A stretch of 64,000 nt of DNA. It comes from Propionibacterium australiense (lineage in GTDB: Bacteria > Actinomycetota > Actinomycetes > Propionibacteriales > Propionibacteriaceae). Shown here piece by piece: positions 1-8,733 of this stretch. Within the stretch, counting starts at the first letter, position 1. The number at the start of each line of letters is the position of its first letter. The notes under the pieces are model-generated. The model did no database searches, was not told the origin of the DNA, and saw only the letters and a list, made by a program, of their open reading frames with translations. The translations under genes and the position numbers were made by a program. The stretch spans positions 62,001 through 126,000 of the forward strand of contig NZ_RCIV01000001.1 of the NCBI RefSeq assembly GCF_003666605.1, given 5' to 3'.

Positions 1-644
1 CCCGTGAAGTGGGTGCTCGTGCCGATCACGCCGACACCGCCGACCGACATGAGGGGCAGGGTGATGGCGTCGTCGCCGGCGTAGTAGGCCAGATCGGTCT
101 CGGCCATCACCCGCGAGGAGGCGTCGAAGTTCTTCTTCGCGTCCTTGACGGCACGGATCCTCGGGTGCCGCGCCAGCGTGATCAACGACTCGGTCTCGAT
201 GGGACGCCCGGTCCGGTGCGGGATGTCGTAGAGGATGACCGGCAGGCTCGTGGCGTCGGCGATGGCCACGAAGTGGTCGATGATCATCTCCTGCGGGGGC
301 AGGGAGTAGTAGGGCGTGACGACCAGCAGGCCGTCGGCGCCGGCCTGCTCGGCCTGCCGGGCCAGCTCGACGCTCGCCGCCGTGTCGTTCGTCCCGACGC
401 CCGCGACCAGCTTGGCGCGGTCACCGACCTCGGCCTTGACCGCGGAGAGCAGGTCGAACTTCTCCTGCGGGCTCGTGGTGGGGGCCTCACCCGTCGTACC
501 GGAGATGACCAGGCCGTCGTTGTTCATGTCGTCGACCAGATGAGCCGCAAGCACCTTGGCCTTGTCAAGGTCGAGCTTCCTCTCGCCGTCGAAGGGTGTG
601 ACCATCGCTGTCAACAGTCGCCCGAAAACAGGTTCGCTCATCAT
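1..644 (-). CDS. dapA: 4-hydroxy-tetrahydrodipicolinate synthase, 3' end outside window
   Basis: Condenses pyruvate with aspartate semialdehyde, the first committed step to diaminopimelate and lysine. The reading frame is open from the double ATG at 644/641 to the window edge, so about 214 residues are present and the C-terminus is missing. Visible signatures are the GTTGEAPT substrate loop, the VVTPYY segment and the Schiff-base lysine in AVKDAK at about residue 167. An AAAGG sequence precedes the starts, so this gene has a conventional ribosome site. It is divergent from the methyltransferase gene. The assignment is secure; only the exact start is ambiguous by one codon. Confidence 0.95.
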   Translation of the reverse strand, partial: MMSEPVFGRLLTAMVTPFDGERKLDLDKAKVLAAHLVDDMNNDGLVISGTTGEAPTTSPQEKFDLLSAVKAEVGDRAKLVAGVGTNDTAASVELARQAEQAGADGLLVVTPYYSLPPQEMIIDHFVAIADATSLPVILYDIPHRTGRPIETESLITLARHPRIRAVKDAKKNFDASSRVMAETDLAYYAGDDAITLPLMSVGGVGVIGTSTHFT

Positions 645-710
645 CGTCGCCTTTCGTCAGTGCGATATGCCTCAACCCATGGTAGAGACCCGGGCGGCTA
701 GGCTGTGCAC

Positions 711-1379
711 GTGTCAACCTCTCGGATCAGCAATAACCCCGGCCATGACGGGCTGGACTCCCGTTCCCTGTCCTACGCCGATGATGTCATCCCGGCCGTC
801 GAGTCGGTCCGCACCGCCCGCGAGCAGGCCGTCCTCGATGGCGCACCGGCGCTCAGCAGCGGCACGTGCGCCACACTGACGATGCTGGCCAGGGCGATCG
901 ACGCGCAGGCCGTCGTCGAGATCGGCACGAGCACCGGCGCGTCGGGGCTGGCCTTCTTCGCCGGCATGAACGAGCACGGTGTCCTCACCTCGATCGACGT
1001 GCAGACGCAGTGGCAGGTGGAGGCCCGCCGCGCCTTCACCGCCGAGAGAATCCCCACGCGCCGTTTCCGCCTCATCCCCGGCAGCCCGCTGGACGTGCTG
1101 AACAACCTGCGCGACGGCGCCTACGACATCGTCTTCGTCAACGGAGACAAGCTCGAGTACGCCGAGTACCTCGACCAGGCCCTGCGCCTGCTGCGCCCCG
1201 GCGGCCTGGTCGTCCTCAACGAGGTGCTCTGGCAGAACAAGGTCGCCGACCCGTCCAACGACGAGGACGAGGCCCTCATCATCCGCGAGACGCTCGCCGC
1301 GGCCATCGAGAACGAGACCCTCACCAGCGCGATGCTCCCCGTGGGCGAGGGCCTGTTCGTCGGGGTCAAGGCCCGCTGA
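711..1379 (+). CDS. Class I SAM-dependent O-methyltransferase
   Basis: A 222-residue cytosolic methyltransferase of the small caffeoyl-CoA/catechol O-methyltransferase-like family; the substrate is unknown. The SAM-binding glycine motif reads VVEIGTSTGASGL, followed by the acidic end of strand 2 in SIDVQ and by FVNGDK further on. I chose GTG 711 rather than GTG 705 because the -10 hexamer TAGGCT ends at 704, placing 711 at the 6-nt distance seen for other leaderless genes here. A related gene (Rv1220c) lies near glgC in mycobacteria. It converges on glgC across a long terminator hairpin. Confidence 0.85.
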   Translation: MSTSRISNNPGHDGLDSRSLSYADDVIPAVESVRTAREQAVLDGAPALSSGTCATLTMLARAIDAQAVVEIGTSTGASGLAFFAGMNEHGVLTSIDVQTQWQVEARRAFTAERIPTRRFRLIPGSPLDVLNNLRDGAYDIVFVNGDKLEYAEYLDQALRLLRPGGLVVLNEVLWQNKVADPSNDEDEALIIRETLAAAIENETLTSAMLPVGEGLFVGVKAR

Positions 1380-1425
1380 GACCGGTCGCGCCCCCATGAC
1401 CGGGGCACGGGGTGGAGTCCTCACG

Positions 1426-1474
1426 CAGCACAGCGGCAGGGCCCGGGGAGTCCCCGGGCCCTGCCGCTGTGCTG
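1426..1474. terminator. Bidirectional terminator between the methyltransferase gene and glgC
   Basis: A perfect inverted repeat with 24-nt arms (1426-1449 and 1451-1474) separated by one base lies between two convergent genes, so it can terminate both. No long T-run follows, as is usual for GC-rich actinobacteria. Confidence 0.8.
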
Positions 1475-1489
1475 TACCTCACCTGGAGC

Positions 1490-2734
1490 TCATGAGTCGG
1501 TGCGGAAGGCCGTTTCCTTGGTCACGGTGAAGCCCTTGGGCACGACGGTGACGCCACCGGCCGAGACCGTCAGGCCGCGGGCCTCATCGTCCTCACGATC
1601 CAGCCCCACGTGCGTGCCCGGCGGCAGGATGACGCCCTTGTCGAGGATCGCGTTGCGCACGATGCACTGCTCCCCCACCTGAACGCCGTCCAGCAGGACG
1701 CAGCGGTCGAGCGAGGCGCCCTTCTCAACCCGGACCTTCGGGCTGAGCACCGAGTGGTCGACGTCACCGCCGGAGATGACGCAGCCGGCGGACACCAGCG
1801 AGGACTCGGCCGTGCCGTGCAGGGTGAACTTGGCGCCCGGCGCCTGGATCGAGTCGGCCCAGATCGGCCACTGCTCGTTGTACAGGTTGAACTGCGGCAC
1901 GACCGAGACGAGATCCATGTGCGCGGCGTGGAAGGCGTCGATGGTGCCGACGTCGCGCCAGTAGTCCTTGTCGTGCTCGGTGGCGCCGGGCACGACATTG
2001 TCCTTGAAGTCGTAGACCCCGCAATCACCGGCCTCGACGAAGGCCGGGACGATGTCCCCGCCCATGTCGTGCTTGGAGTCGGTGTTGACACCATCGGCCT
2101 CGAGCATCTCGACGAATGCCTTGCGACTGAAGATGTAGTTGCCCATCGAGGCCAGGACCTCGTCGGGCGAGTCGGGCAGGCCGGGCGGGTCCTTGGGCTT
2201 CTCGAGGAAGCCCTTGATGCGGTGATCGGCGCCGGAGTCGATGACGCCGAAGGCCGATGCCTCGGAGCGTGGCACCCGGATGCCTGCGACGGTGGCGGCG
2301 AGCCCCGAGTCGATGTGCGCCTCGAGCATCTGCATGACGTCCATGCGGTAGATGTTGTCGGCACCGAAGACGACGATGTAGTCGGGATCGGCGTCGTTGA
2401 TGAGGTTCATCGACTGGTAGATCGCATCAGCGCTCCCCTGGTACCAGTGGGGTCCACGGCGCTGCTGGGCAGGCACTGACGTGACGTAATTGCCGAGCAT
2501 CGTCGACATGCGCCACTTCACCGAGATGTGACGGTCGAGCGAATGGGACTTGTACTGGGTCAGGACGGCGATCTTCAGCAGATTGGAGTTCGCCAGGTTG
2601 GACAGGACGAGATCGATGAGACGGTACGAGCCGGCGAAGGGAACGGCGGGTTTTGCCCGGTCAGCAGTGAGGGGCATGAGCCGCTTGCCCTCGCCTCCCG
2701 CCAGCACGAGGGAGAGAACGCTGGGTGTAGCCAT
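1490..2734 (-). CDS. glgC: Glucose-1-phosphate adenylyltransferase
   Basis: Makes ADP-glucose from ATP and glucose-1-phosphate, the committed step to glycogen or maltose-1-phosphate polymer. The 414-residue protein has the full family length. The N-terminal nucleotidyltransferase domain carries [13 protein letters not shown] and the [13 protein letters not shown] glucose-phosphate site; the C-terminal left-handed beta-helix begins near residue 290. The start at 2734 lies 6 nt after TAGGTT (2746-2741), so the mRNA is probably leaderless. It is divergent from glgA, the arrangement of the mycobacterial Rv1213/Rv1212c pair. Confidence 0.96.
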   Translation of the reverse strand: MATPSVLSLVLAGGEGKRLMPLTADRAKPAVPFAGSYRLIDLVLSNLANSNLLKIAVLTQYKSHSLDRHISVKWRMSTMLGNYVTSVPAQQRRGPHWYQGSADAIYQSMNLINDADPDYIVVFGADNIYRMDVMQMLEAHIDSGLAATVAGIRVPRSEASAFGVIDSGADHRIKGFLEKPKDPPGLPDSPDEVLASMGNYIFSRKAFVEMLEADGVNTDSKHDMGGDIVPAFVEAGDCGVYDFKDNVVPGATEHDKDYWRDVGTIDAFHAAHMDLVSVVPQFNLYNEQWPIWADSIQAPGAKFTLHGTAESSLVSAGCVISGGDVDHSVLSPKVRVEKGASLDRCVLLDGVQVGEQCIVRNAILDKGVILPPGTHVGLDREDDEARGLTVSAGGVTVVPKGFTVTKETAFRTDS

Positions 2735-2866
2735 GACCTCAACCTACGGCCCGGAGCGGCTCCGCGACAAGGCGGGGGGGTCGATCTTGCCCTGGCCGGA
2801 CGCTGCCGGACGCAAAAACCCGGGGACGCCTGAGCCGGCCCCGGCTGGTTGTGAAACGATCGGATC

Positions 2867-4066
2867 ATGCATGCATCCATCCTCACTCGCGAGTATCCCC
2901 CGTCCGTCTACGGCGGTGCGGGCGTCCACGTGGCCCAGCTGGTGCCGCGCCTGCGCGATCTCATCGACGTCGATGTGCAGTGCATGGGCGAGCCCCGCGA
3001 CGGCGCGGTCGCCCATGCCGAGGACTTCCCGCCCGGAGCCAATGCGGCACTGCGCGTGCTCGGCGCCGATCTGTCGATGATCTCGGCCCTGCCCGAGGAC
3101 ACCGACCTGGTCCACTCGCACACCTGGTACGCCAACATGGCCGGTCACCTGGGCGGATTGTTCAGGTCCATTCCCCACGTCGTCACCGCTCATTCACTGG
3201 AGCCGCTGCGCCCCTGGAAACGCGAGCAGCTCGGCGGTGGCTACGAGCTGTCCAGCTGGGCCGAGCGGACAGCCTACGAGGGCGCCTCGGCGATCATCGG
3301 TGTGAGCACCGCCATGGCCGGTGACATCCTGCGCTGCTACCCGGACCTGGATCCCGAGAAGATCCACGTCGTGCGCAACGGTGTCGACGTCACCGAGTTC
3401 TACCCCACCGAAGACCACGACTTCTGCGACCGGATCGGCATGGACGTGACCCGCCCGTCGGTCGTCTTCGTCGGCCGTATCACTCGTCAGAAGGGGCTCG
3501 TCCACCTGGTGCGCGCGGCCCGCGAACTCACCCCCGGCACCCAGATCGTCCTGCTGGCCAGCTCACCCGACACGCCCGAGATCGCCGCCGAGTTCGGCGA
3601 GAGCCTGGACGCCCTGAAGAAGGTGCACGGCGACGACGTCATCTGGGTGCAGGAGATGGCCCCGCGCGAGGGGGTCCGGCAGGTCTACTCGCACGCGACC
3701 CTCTTCGCCTGCCCCTCGATCTACGAGCCGCTGGGCATCGTCAACCTCGAGGCGATGGCCTGCGAGGCGGCCGTCGTGGCGTCCGCGGTCGGCGGCATCC
3801 CCGAGGTCGTCGACGACGACACCACCGGGACGCTCGTCGCCTACGACCCGGACCAGGCAGGTGACGCCGAGTACGTGGCCGATTTCGAGCATCGTTTCGC
3901 CGCCGCGATGAACGACATGGTCGGCAACCCCGACAAGGCCGAGGTCTTCGGCAAGGCGGGTCGCCAGCGCTGCATCGACCACTTCAGCTGGGAGGCGATC
4001 GCGGCCCAGACCGTCGACGTCTACAAGGCCGCCGCCGAGTATCACGACGCTCATCGCGCCCACTGA
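2867..4066 (+). CDS. glgA: GT4-family glycogen synthase / maltose-1-phosphate synthase
   Basis: A 399-residue glycosyltransferase that uses the ADP-glucose made by GlgC. It has the two Rossmann halves of the GT-B fold: an N-terminal EYPPSVYGGAGVHV glycine-rich loop and a C-terminal half with VGRITRQKG and the donor-site E-x7-E region around CPSIYEPLGIVNLEA. It is short and GT4-like, unlike the roughly 480-residue GT5 enterobacterial enzyme. Actinobacterial homologues are called GlgA or GlgM, and characterised ones make maltose-1-phosphate; which activity applies here cannot be read from sequence. The gene ends just before a 15-bp hairpin. Confidence 0.9.
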   Translation: MHASILTREYPPSVYGGAGVHVAQLVPRLRDLIDVDVQCMGEPRDGAVAHAEDFPPGANAALRVLGADLSMISALPEDTDLVHSHTWYANMAGHLGGLFRSIPHVVTAHSLEPLRPWKREQLGGGYELSSWAERTAYEGASAIIGVSTAMAGDILRCYPDLDPEKIHVVRNGVDVTEFYPTEDHDFCDRIGMDVTRPSVVFVGRITRQKGLVHLVRAARELTPGTQIVLLASSPDTPEIAAEFGESLDALKKVHGDDVIWVQEMAPREGVRQVYSHATLFACPSIYEPLGIVNLEAMACEAAVVASAVGGIPEVVDDDTTGTLVAYDPDQAGDAEYVADFEHRFAAAMNDMVGNPDKAEVFGKAGRQRCIDHFSWEAIAAQTVDVYKAAAEYHDAHRAH

Positions 4067-4086
4067 ACCCAGCGGCACTGGACAGG

Positions 4087-4125
4087 AAGTCGGGTCCGGC
4101 ATCAGCACTGTGCCGGACCCGACTT
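4087..4125 (+). terminator. Terminator of glgA
   Basis: Perfect 15-bp stem (4087-4101 with 4111-4125) and a 9-nt loop, 21 nt past the glgA stop. It may also serve the convergent DUF3117 transcript. Confidence 0.8.
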
Positions 4126-4160
4126 GCGTCTGTTCTTCGTTCGCCCTGTTCCTGGGGGTG

Positions 4161-4328
4161 TCAGCCGACGACGCCCTTGAGGCATCCGAGGAGTTCAGCC
4201 GCCTCCTCGGCGTTGAGTTCGACGACCAATCGGCCACCACCATCAACCGGAACGCGCATCACGATGCCGCGGCCCTCTTTCGTGACCTCCATCGGGCCAT
4301 CGCCAGTACGTGGCTTCATTGCTGCCAT
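4161..4328 (-). CDS. DUF3117 small conserved actinobacterial protein
   Basis: A 55-residue protein beginning MAAMKPRTGDGP and containing EGRGIVMRVP and GRLVVEL, the hallmark of DUF3117 (Rv1211 family). The function is unknown; it is widely conserved in Actinobacteria next to glgA. I kept the first ATG because homologues begin MAAMKPR. The fourth codon, also ATG, overlaps the stop of the upstream gene (ATGA), so the two are translationally coupled and probably one operon. Confidence 0.88.
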   Translation of the reverse strand: MAAMKPRTGDGPMEVTKEGRGIVMRVPVDGGGRLVVELNAEEAAELLGCLKGVVG

Positions 4329-4699
4329 TGGTTCCTCGCTTCTGGGTTGTCCTGCACGCCACCGGCCGTGCTCATGTCCCCATTATCTCCCATGGGCCGG
4401 CTGGATATCGAACCTGCTTCCTGCTGGGCGTCGCCGCCGGGCCGCCCTGCGGGGGTCGCGGTGGCGGCCAGCTGTTCCGCGAGACGGGCGAGAACTGCGT
4501 CGACCTGCTCCATGTCATAGCCGCGGGGGACGACGGCGAACTTGACGGCGTCCAGGTCCGCTGCGCCGACCGGGCCGTCCGGCAGATCAGGGCCGGGACG
4601 GTCCGGAAGCTGCGGCCCGAGCTGGCCGAGCCGGCCGCGGGCAGCCCACAGGCCGAGCACGATGATGACGACGACGAGGATTCCAAGAGCCCAGACCAT
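4316..4699 (-). CDS. Membrane-anchored protein with short DivIVA-type motif
   Basis: A 127-residue protein with one N-terminal membrane helix (about residues 2-19), a proline-rich linker and then F-x5-RGYDMEQVDAVLARLAEQL at about residues 54-75. That segment matches the short DivI1A motif found in many actinobacterial proteins. The C-terminal third is low-complexity. The role is unknown; the DivIVA motif suggests pole or septum association, which is inference. ATG 4699 lies 7 nt after TAGGAT (4712-4707), so the transcript is probably leaderless and runs on into the DUF3117 gene. Confidence 0.75.
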   Translation of the reverse strand: MVWALGILVVVIIVLGLWAARGRLGQLGPQLPDRPGPDLPDGPVGAADLDAVKFAVVPRGYDMEQVDAVLARLAEQLAATATPAGRPGGDAQQEAGSISSRPMGDNGDMSTAGGVQDNPEARNQWQQ

Positions 4700-4827
4700 G
4701 CGCCCAATCCTAGGGACCGGCGCGCAACCGGCGCAGGACGGCCGGCATCCGAGCGCCGCGGCGCGACCACCGGCCGGGAGGGCCGCGGGACGGCGGTGGC
4801 CGCCCGGCCCGGTTCGGAGGTGTGCCG

Positions 4828-5559
4828 TCAGGCCCGTTCCGTGACGATCCGCACCGCCTCGTCGGGATCGTCGGTGACGTGGAAGATGTCGACGTCCACC
4901 GGGCTGATGTAGCCGCCGGCGATGACACAGGTCCGCAGCCAGGTGATCAGGCCCTCCCAGTAGGCAGCGCCGAACAGGACGACCGGGAAGTTCGTCACCT
5001 TGCGGGTCTGGATGAGGGTGAGCGCCTCGAAGAGCTCGTCGAAGGTGCCGAAGCCGCCGGGCATGGCGATGAACCCCTGCGCGTACTTGAGGAACATCAC
5101 CTTGCGGGCGAAGAAGTACCGGAAGTTGATGCCCAGGTTCACGTACTGGTTCATGGCCTGCTCGAAGGGCAGCTCGATGCCCAGGCCGACCGAGCAGCCG
5201 CCGGCCTCGTGGGCTCCTCGGTTGGCCGCCTCCATGATGCCGGGGCCGCCGCCGGTGATGACGGCATGTCCCCTGCGGACCAGCTCCCGCGCCATGTACT
5301 CGGCCTGGGCGTACTCCGGCGTGTCACGGCCGGCGCGGGCCGAACCGAACATCGAGATGGCCGGTCCGAGCTCGTCGAGCGCCCCGAAACCCTCGACGAA
5401 CTCGGCCTGGATGCGCAGCACCCGCCAGGGGTCGTCGTTCATCGGTCCGGGCCGGTTGTCGAGCAGACGCTCGTCTGTGGTGCGTTCGGTGACCTGGCCG
5501 CCACGGCGGATCACCGGACCGGAGGTCATCAGCGGGGGCTGCTGGGTCCACTCGGTCAT
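4828..5559 (-). CDS. LOG-family (TIGR00730) phosphoribohydrolase-like protein
   Basis: A Rossmann-fold protein of 243 residues with GGGPGIMEAANRGA and PGGFGTFDELFE, the two signatures of the LOG / lysine-decarboxylase-like family. Characterised members release cytokinin base from the riboside 5'-monophosphate; the bacterial role is often unknown. I start at MTEWTQQ because its ATG overlaps the dapE stop (ATGA), which makes a longer upstream start unlikely. Rv1205, its mycobacterial relative, also lies near dapE. It is cotranscribed with dapE. Confidence 0.87.
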   Translation of the reverse strand: MTEWTQQPPLMTSGPVIRRGGQVTERTTDERLLDNRPGPMNDDPWRVLRIQAEFVEGFGALDELGPAISMFGSARAGRDTPEYAQAEYMARELVRRGHAVITGGGPGIMEAANRGAHEAGGCSVGLGIELPFEQAMNQYVNLGINFRYFFARKVMFLKYAQGFIAMPGGFGTFDELFEALTLIQTRKVTNFPVVLFGAAYWEGLITWLRTCVIAGGYISPVDVDIFHVTDDPDEAVRIVTERA

Positions 5560-6659
5560 GCCCGCTCCCCCGGGGCGAGCCAGGCGAGGAGGGCGTCCCT
5601 CGTCACGTCGAGGTCGTCGAGGGGGCAGCACTCGTCGACGGCATGGGCCTTGCCTGCATCGGCCGGACCGTAGTTGACCGCGGGCACGCCGAGTGCGGAG
5701 AACCGGGCCACGTCGGTCCAGCCGTACTTCGGCCGGGGCTCACCGCCGACGGCTGCGCAGAACTCCCGGGCGGCGGGCCGGTCGAGCCCCGGGCGGGCCG
5801 CGGGCGACAGGTCGAGCACCTCGAAGTCGACGCCGGGACGCTCGAAGGTGCGGCGCATGGCGGCGAGGGCGTCCTCGGCCTCCAGATCGGGGGCGAAGCG
5901 GTAGTTGACGTACAACTCGGCGGTGTCGGGAATGACGTTGCCGGCGACGCCGCCGCTGACGATCGTGGCGTTCAGGCCCTCGTGGAAGACGAGGCCCTCG
6001 ACCTCGACGGCCTCGCGCACCGGGTACGCGCGGATGTCCGCCAGCAGATCGGCGAGCTCGTGGATGGCGTTGTGGCCGAGCCAGCTGCGCGCCGAGTGGG
6101 CGGCGGTACCGTGAGTGGTCAGCTTGAAGCGGGTGGTGCCCTGGCAGCCGCCCTCGATGCGGGCACTGGTCGGTTCCATGAGAACGGCGAAGTCCCCGGC
6201 GAGCCAGTCCGGGTGGGTCTGGGCGATGTGGCCCAGGCCGTTGGCGGTGGCCTCGATCTCCTCGCACTCGTAGAAGACCCAGGTGATGTCGTGCACCGGC
6301 TCGGTGAGCGCCCGGGCCAGGTGCAGGGCCACCGCCACCCCGCCCTTCATATCGGCGGTGCCGCGCCCGACGAGGAAGGCGCGCCCTTCGCGTTCCTCGA
6401 GATGGCTGGGCAGGTTGCCGGTCACCGGGACGGTGTCGAGGTGGCCGGCGATGATGACGCGTTGGTCACGGCCCAGGTTGGTGCGGGCCACGATACTGTT
6501 GTCCTGGCGCAGCACCTCAAGGTGGGGGCAGCCGACGAGGGCCTGCTCGACCAGATCGGCCAGGCGGCTCTCATCCCTGCTGACGGATTCGACATCGACG
6601 ATCTGCCGGAACAGGGTGTGCAGATCGAAGAGGGCCAGTTCCTCGTTGAGCGTGGTCAT
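5556..6659 (-). CDS. dapE: Succinyl-diaminopimelate desuccinylase
   Basis: Zn-dependent M20 peptidase-fold enzyme that removes succinate from N-succinyl-LL-diaminopimelate. At 367 residues it has the usual length. Metal ligands are visible in IAGHLDTVP, RGTADMKGG and the catalytic pair in YECEEIEA. I start at MTTLNEE: that ATG lies 7 nt after TAGGCT (6672-6667), giving a leaderless start, and longer versions add unrelated sequence. It is divergent from dapD and overlaps the LOG gene by 4 nt. With dapA, dapC and dapD, four genes of the succinylase route lie in this window. Confidence 0.94.
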   Translation of the reverse strand: MTTLNEELALFDLHTLFRQIVDVESVSRDESRLADLVEQALVGCPHLEVLRQDNSIVARTNLGRDQRVIIAGHLDTVPVTGNLPSHLEEREGRAFLVGRGTADMKGGVAVALHLARALTEPVHDITWVFYECEEIEATANGLGHIAQTHPDWLAGDFAVLMEPTSARIEGGCQGTTRFKLTTHGTAAHSARSWLGHNAIHELADLLADIRAYPVREAVEVEGLVFHEGLNATIVSGGVAGNVIPDTAELYVNYRFAPDLEAEDALAAMRRTFERPGVDFEVLDLSPAARPGLDRPAAREFCAAVGGEPRPKYGWTDVARFSALGVPAVNYGPADAGKAHAVDECCPLDDLDVTRDALLAWLAPGERA

Positions 6660-6811
6660 GGGCTGAAGCCTAGTCATGATCGGCGCCGATGCGCCCGATG
6701 CGGCCCCACAACAGCACGATCCCGGCCCCGAACGCCCCGCTGCGACGCGAGTCGCCGGGGCCCACCTGTCGCGCCGGGGACTCGTGGCCGCGCACCAGTA
6801 GGCTTGGCGCC

Positions 6812-7738
6812 ATGACTGACGCAACCCGTACCGCCTGGGGCTGGGGCCTGGCCACCGTGCACGACTCAGGCCAGACGCTCGACACCTGGTTCCCCTCCCC
6901 AGCTCTCGGCGAACCCTCCGACGAGCCCGCCCCCGACGACCTCGTCGAGACCCGTGACGAGCTGCGTCACGTGAGCTGCCGGGTGCGCCGCTGCGTCATC
7001 GACCTGGACGCGGCCCCGGCCGATGTGAGCGACGCCTATCTGCGCCTGCACCTGCTGAGCGGCCGCCTGGTGGTCCCCAACAGCATCACCCTCGACGGCA
7101 TCTTCACCGTCCTGCCGAACGTCGTGTGGACCAGCGCCGGCCCCTGCTCGCCGACGGATTTCGATCTCATCCGCCGGGCCCTGCTGGCAGACCGCGGCTC
7201 GCTGGTCGTCACGAGCATCGACAAGTTCCCGCGCATGGTCGACTACGTCATCCCCTCGGGGGTGCGCATCGGCGACGCGGACCGCATCCGGCTGGGCGCC
7301 CACCTGGCCGAGGGCACCACGGTCATGCACGAGGGCTTCGTCAACTTCAACGCCGGCACCCTGGGCGACTCGATGGTCGAGGGACGCATCTCGCAGGGCG
7401 TCGTCATCGAAGCCGGTTCGGACATCGGCGGCGGCGCCTCCACGATGGGCACGCTGTCGGGCGGCGGCACCGAGCGGGTGCGGATCGGCAAGGGCTGCCT
7501 GCTGGGCGCCGAGTCCGGCTGCGGTATCGCACTGGGAGACAACTGCGTCATCGAAGCCGGCCTCTACATCACCGCAGGGACCAAGGTGACGATGCCGGAC
7601 GGGACGCAGGTCAAGGCCCGTGAGCTGTCCGGAGGCTCCAACATGCTGTTCATCCGTGACTCGGTCACCGGTGCGGTACGGGTCCTCGCCCGCTCCGGGC
7701 AGCGGATCGAACTCAACGCGGCTCTTCACGAGAACTGA
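6812..7738 (+). CDS. dapD: Tetrahydrodipicolinate N-succinyltransferase
   Basis: Transfers succinyl from succinyl-CoA to tetrahydrodipicolinate. The 308-residue protein is the long actinobacterial form: an N-terminal domain starting [16 protein letters not shown], then a left-handed beta-helix of hexapeptide repeats at about residues 160-270 (for example [16 protein letters not shown] and [15 protein letters not shown]). TAGGCT at 6799-6804 ends 7 nt before the ATG, so the mRNA is probably leaderless. It is divergent from dapE, with the lipoprotein gene starting one base after its stop. Confidence 0.95.
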   Translation: MTDATRTAWGWGLATVHDSGQTLDTWFPSPALGEPSDEPAPDDLVETRDELRHVSCRVRRCVIDLDAAPADVSDAYLRLHLLSGRLVVPNSITLDGIFTVLPNVVWTSAGPCSPTDFDLIRRALLADRGSLVVTSIDKFPRMVDYVIPSGVRIGDADRIRLGAHLAEGTTVMHEGFVNFNAGTLGDSMVEGRISQGVVIEAGSDIGGGASTMGTLSGGGTERVRIGKGCLLGAESGCGIALGDNCVIEAGLYITAGTKVTMPDGTQVKARELSGGSNMLFIRDSVTGAVRVLARSGQRIELNAALHEN

Positions 7739-7739
7739 G

Positions 7740-8573
7740 ATGGCGGCCCTGACCCGACGGGTCCTGCTCGCCGGTCTCGGCGCCGGGGCACTCGGCCTGT
7801 CGCTGGCCGCCTGCGCGGACGGCTCCCAGGCGAGGCTGCCGAGCCAGGGGGCGCTGGCGAGCGTCGACGGGAACACCGATCTGCTCGACCTCGACCAGGC
7901 CGCCAATGCGGCGATCATCGTCGGCGAGGCGATCCGGCGGGGGCTCAGGGCCCGGGCCGCAACGATCGCCCTCGCCACGGCGATCCAGGAGTCACGGCTC
8001 TACAACATCGACTACGGCGACCGCGACTCACTCGGCCTGTTCCAGCAGCGCGCCAGCCAGGGCTGGGGCACCGAGGAGCAGATCATGGATCCCTGGTACT
8101 CTTCGGGCGCCTTCTACGACGCCCTCGTGCAGGTCGATGGCTGGGACAGCGGCAGCATCAACGACGTGGCCCAGACCGTGCAGCGCTCCGGGGTGCCCGA
8201 CGGTTACGCCGCGCACGAGACCATCGGCCGTCTCTGGGCCAGTGCCCTGTACGGCTACGACGAGGCCGCCGTCACCCTGGTCGACCGCGCCGGGTCAGAT
8301 GCCGACCCGGACGCGCTGACCGGCTTCGTCGACACCGTCTGGGGCTCGGCGATCGGTTTCGCCCAGGAGGGCAGCACACTCACCTTCACGGCCCCCGATT
8401 CCCGCCAGGGCTGGGGTCTCGCGCAGCTGCTCATGTGCCGCGGCTCGGCCGCCGGCCTGACGGGCCTTAGGGTTGGCCAGGCCACCTGGACCGGTAGCAC
8501 CACCGAACGGGCAGGCTGGCAGGGCGACCCCGGATCCGACGCGGCCCGGGTCGTCGCCACGCTGCGCGGCTGA
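7740..8573 (+). CDS. Lysozyme-like-fold lipoprotein
   Basis: A 277-residue exported protein. The N-terminus has TRRVLLAG, a Tat-like twin arginine, a hydrophobic core and the lipobox LAAC, so it should be anchored outside the cytoplasmic membrane. The mature part contains ALATAIQESRLYNID followed by DSLGLFQQRASQGWG, the pattern of actinobacterial goose-lysozyme/transglycosylase-like proteins, with the Glu of QES as the candidate catalytic acid. The substrate is presumably peptidoglycan, by fold. The ATG overlaps the dapD end closely, so it is probably cotranscribed with it. Confidence 0.75.
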   Translation: MAALTRRVLLAGLGAGALGLSLAACADGSQARLPSQGALASVDGNTDLLDLDQAANAAIIVGEAIRRGLRARAATIALATAIQESRLYNIDYGDRDSLGLFQQRASQGWGTEEQIMDPWYSSGAFYDALVQVDGWDSGSINDVAQTVQRSGVPDGYAAHETIGRLWASALYGYDEAAVTLVDRAGSDADPDALTGFVDTVWGSAIGFAQEGSTLTFTAPDSRQGWGLAQLLMCRGSAAGLTGLRVGQATWTGSTTERAGWQGDPGSDAARVVATLRG

Positions 8574-8631
8574 GAGGCCGGTCACCGGCCAGCCGCATCG
8601 GCCCACGACCACCGGATCGGCGGCCGCACCG

Positions 8632-8663
8632 GCGCAGGGCCGGGAGTGCGCCCGGCCCTGCGC
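8632..8663. terminator. Terminator between lipoprotein gene and dapC
   Basis: Perfect 13-bp stem (8632-8644 with 8651-8663) and 6-nt loop in the space between two convergent genes. Confidence 0.75.
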
Positions 8664-8733
8664 CTGCGGATCCGGTCGAGGCGTCCGGCCACTGGTCACC
8701 GAGGCCCGGGCAAGTTCTGCAGACCAGGACCGG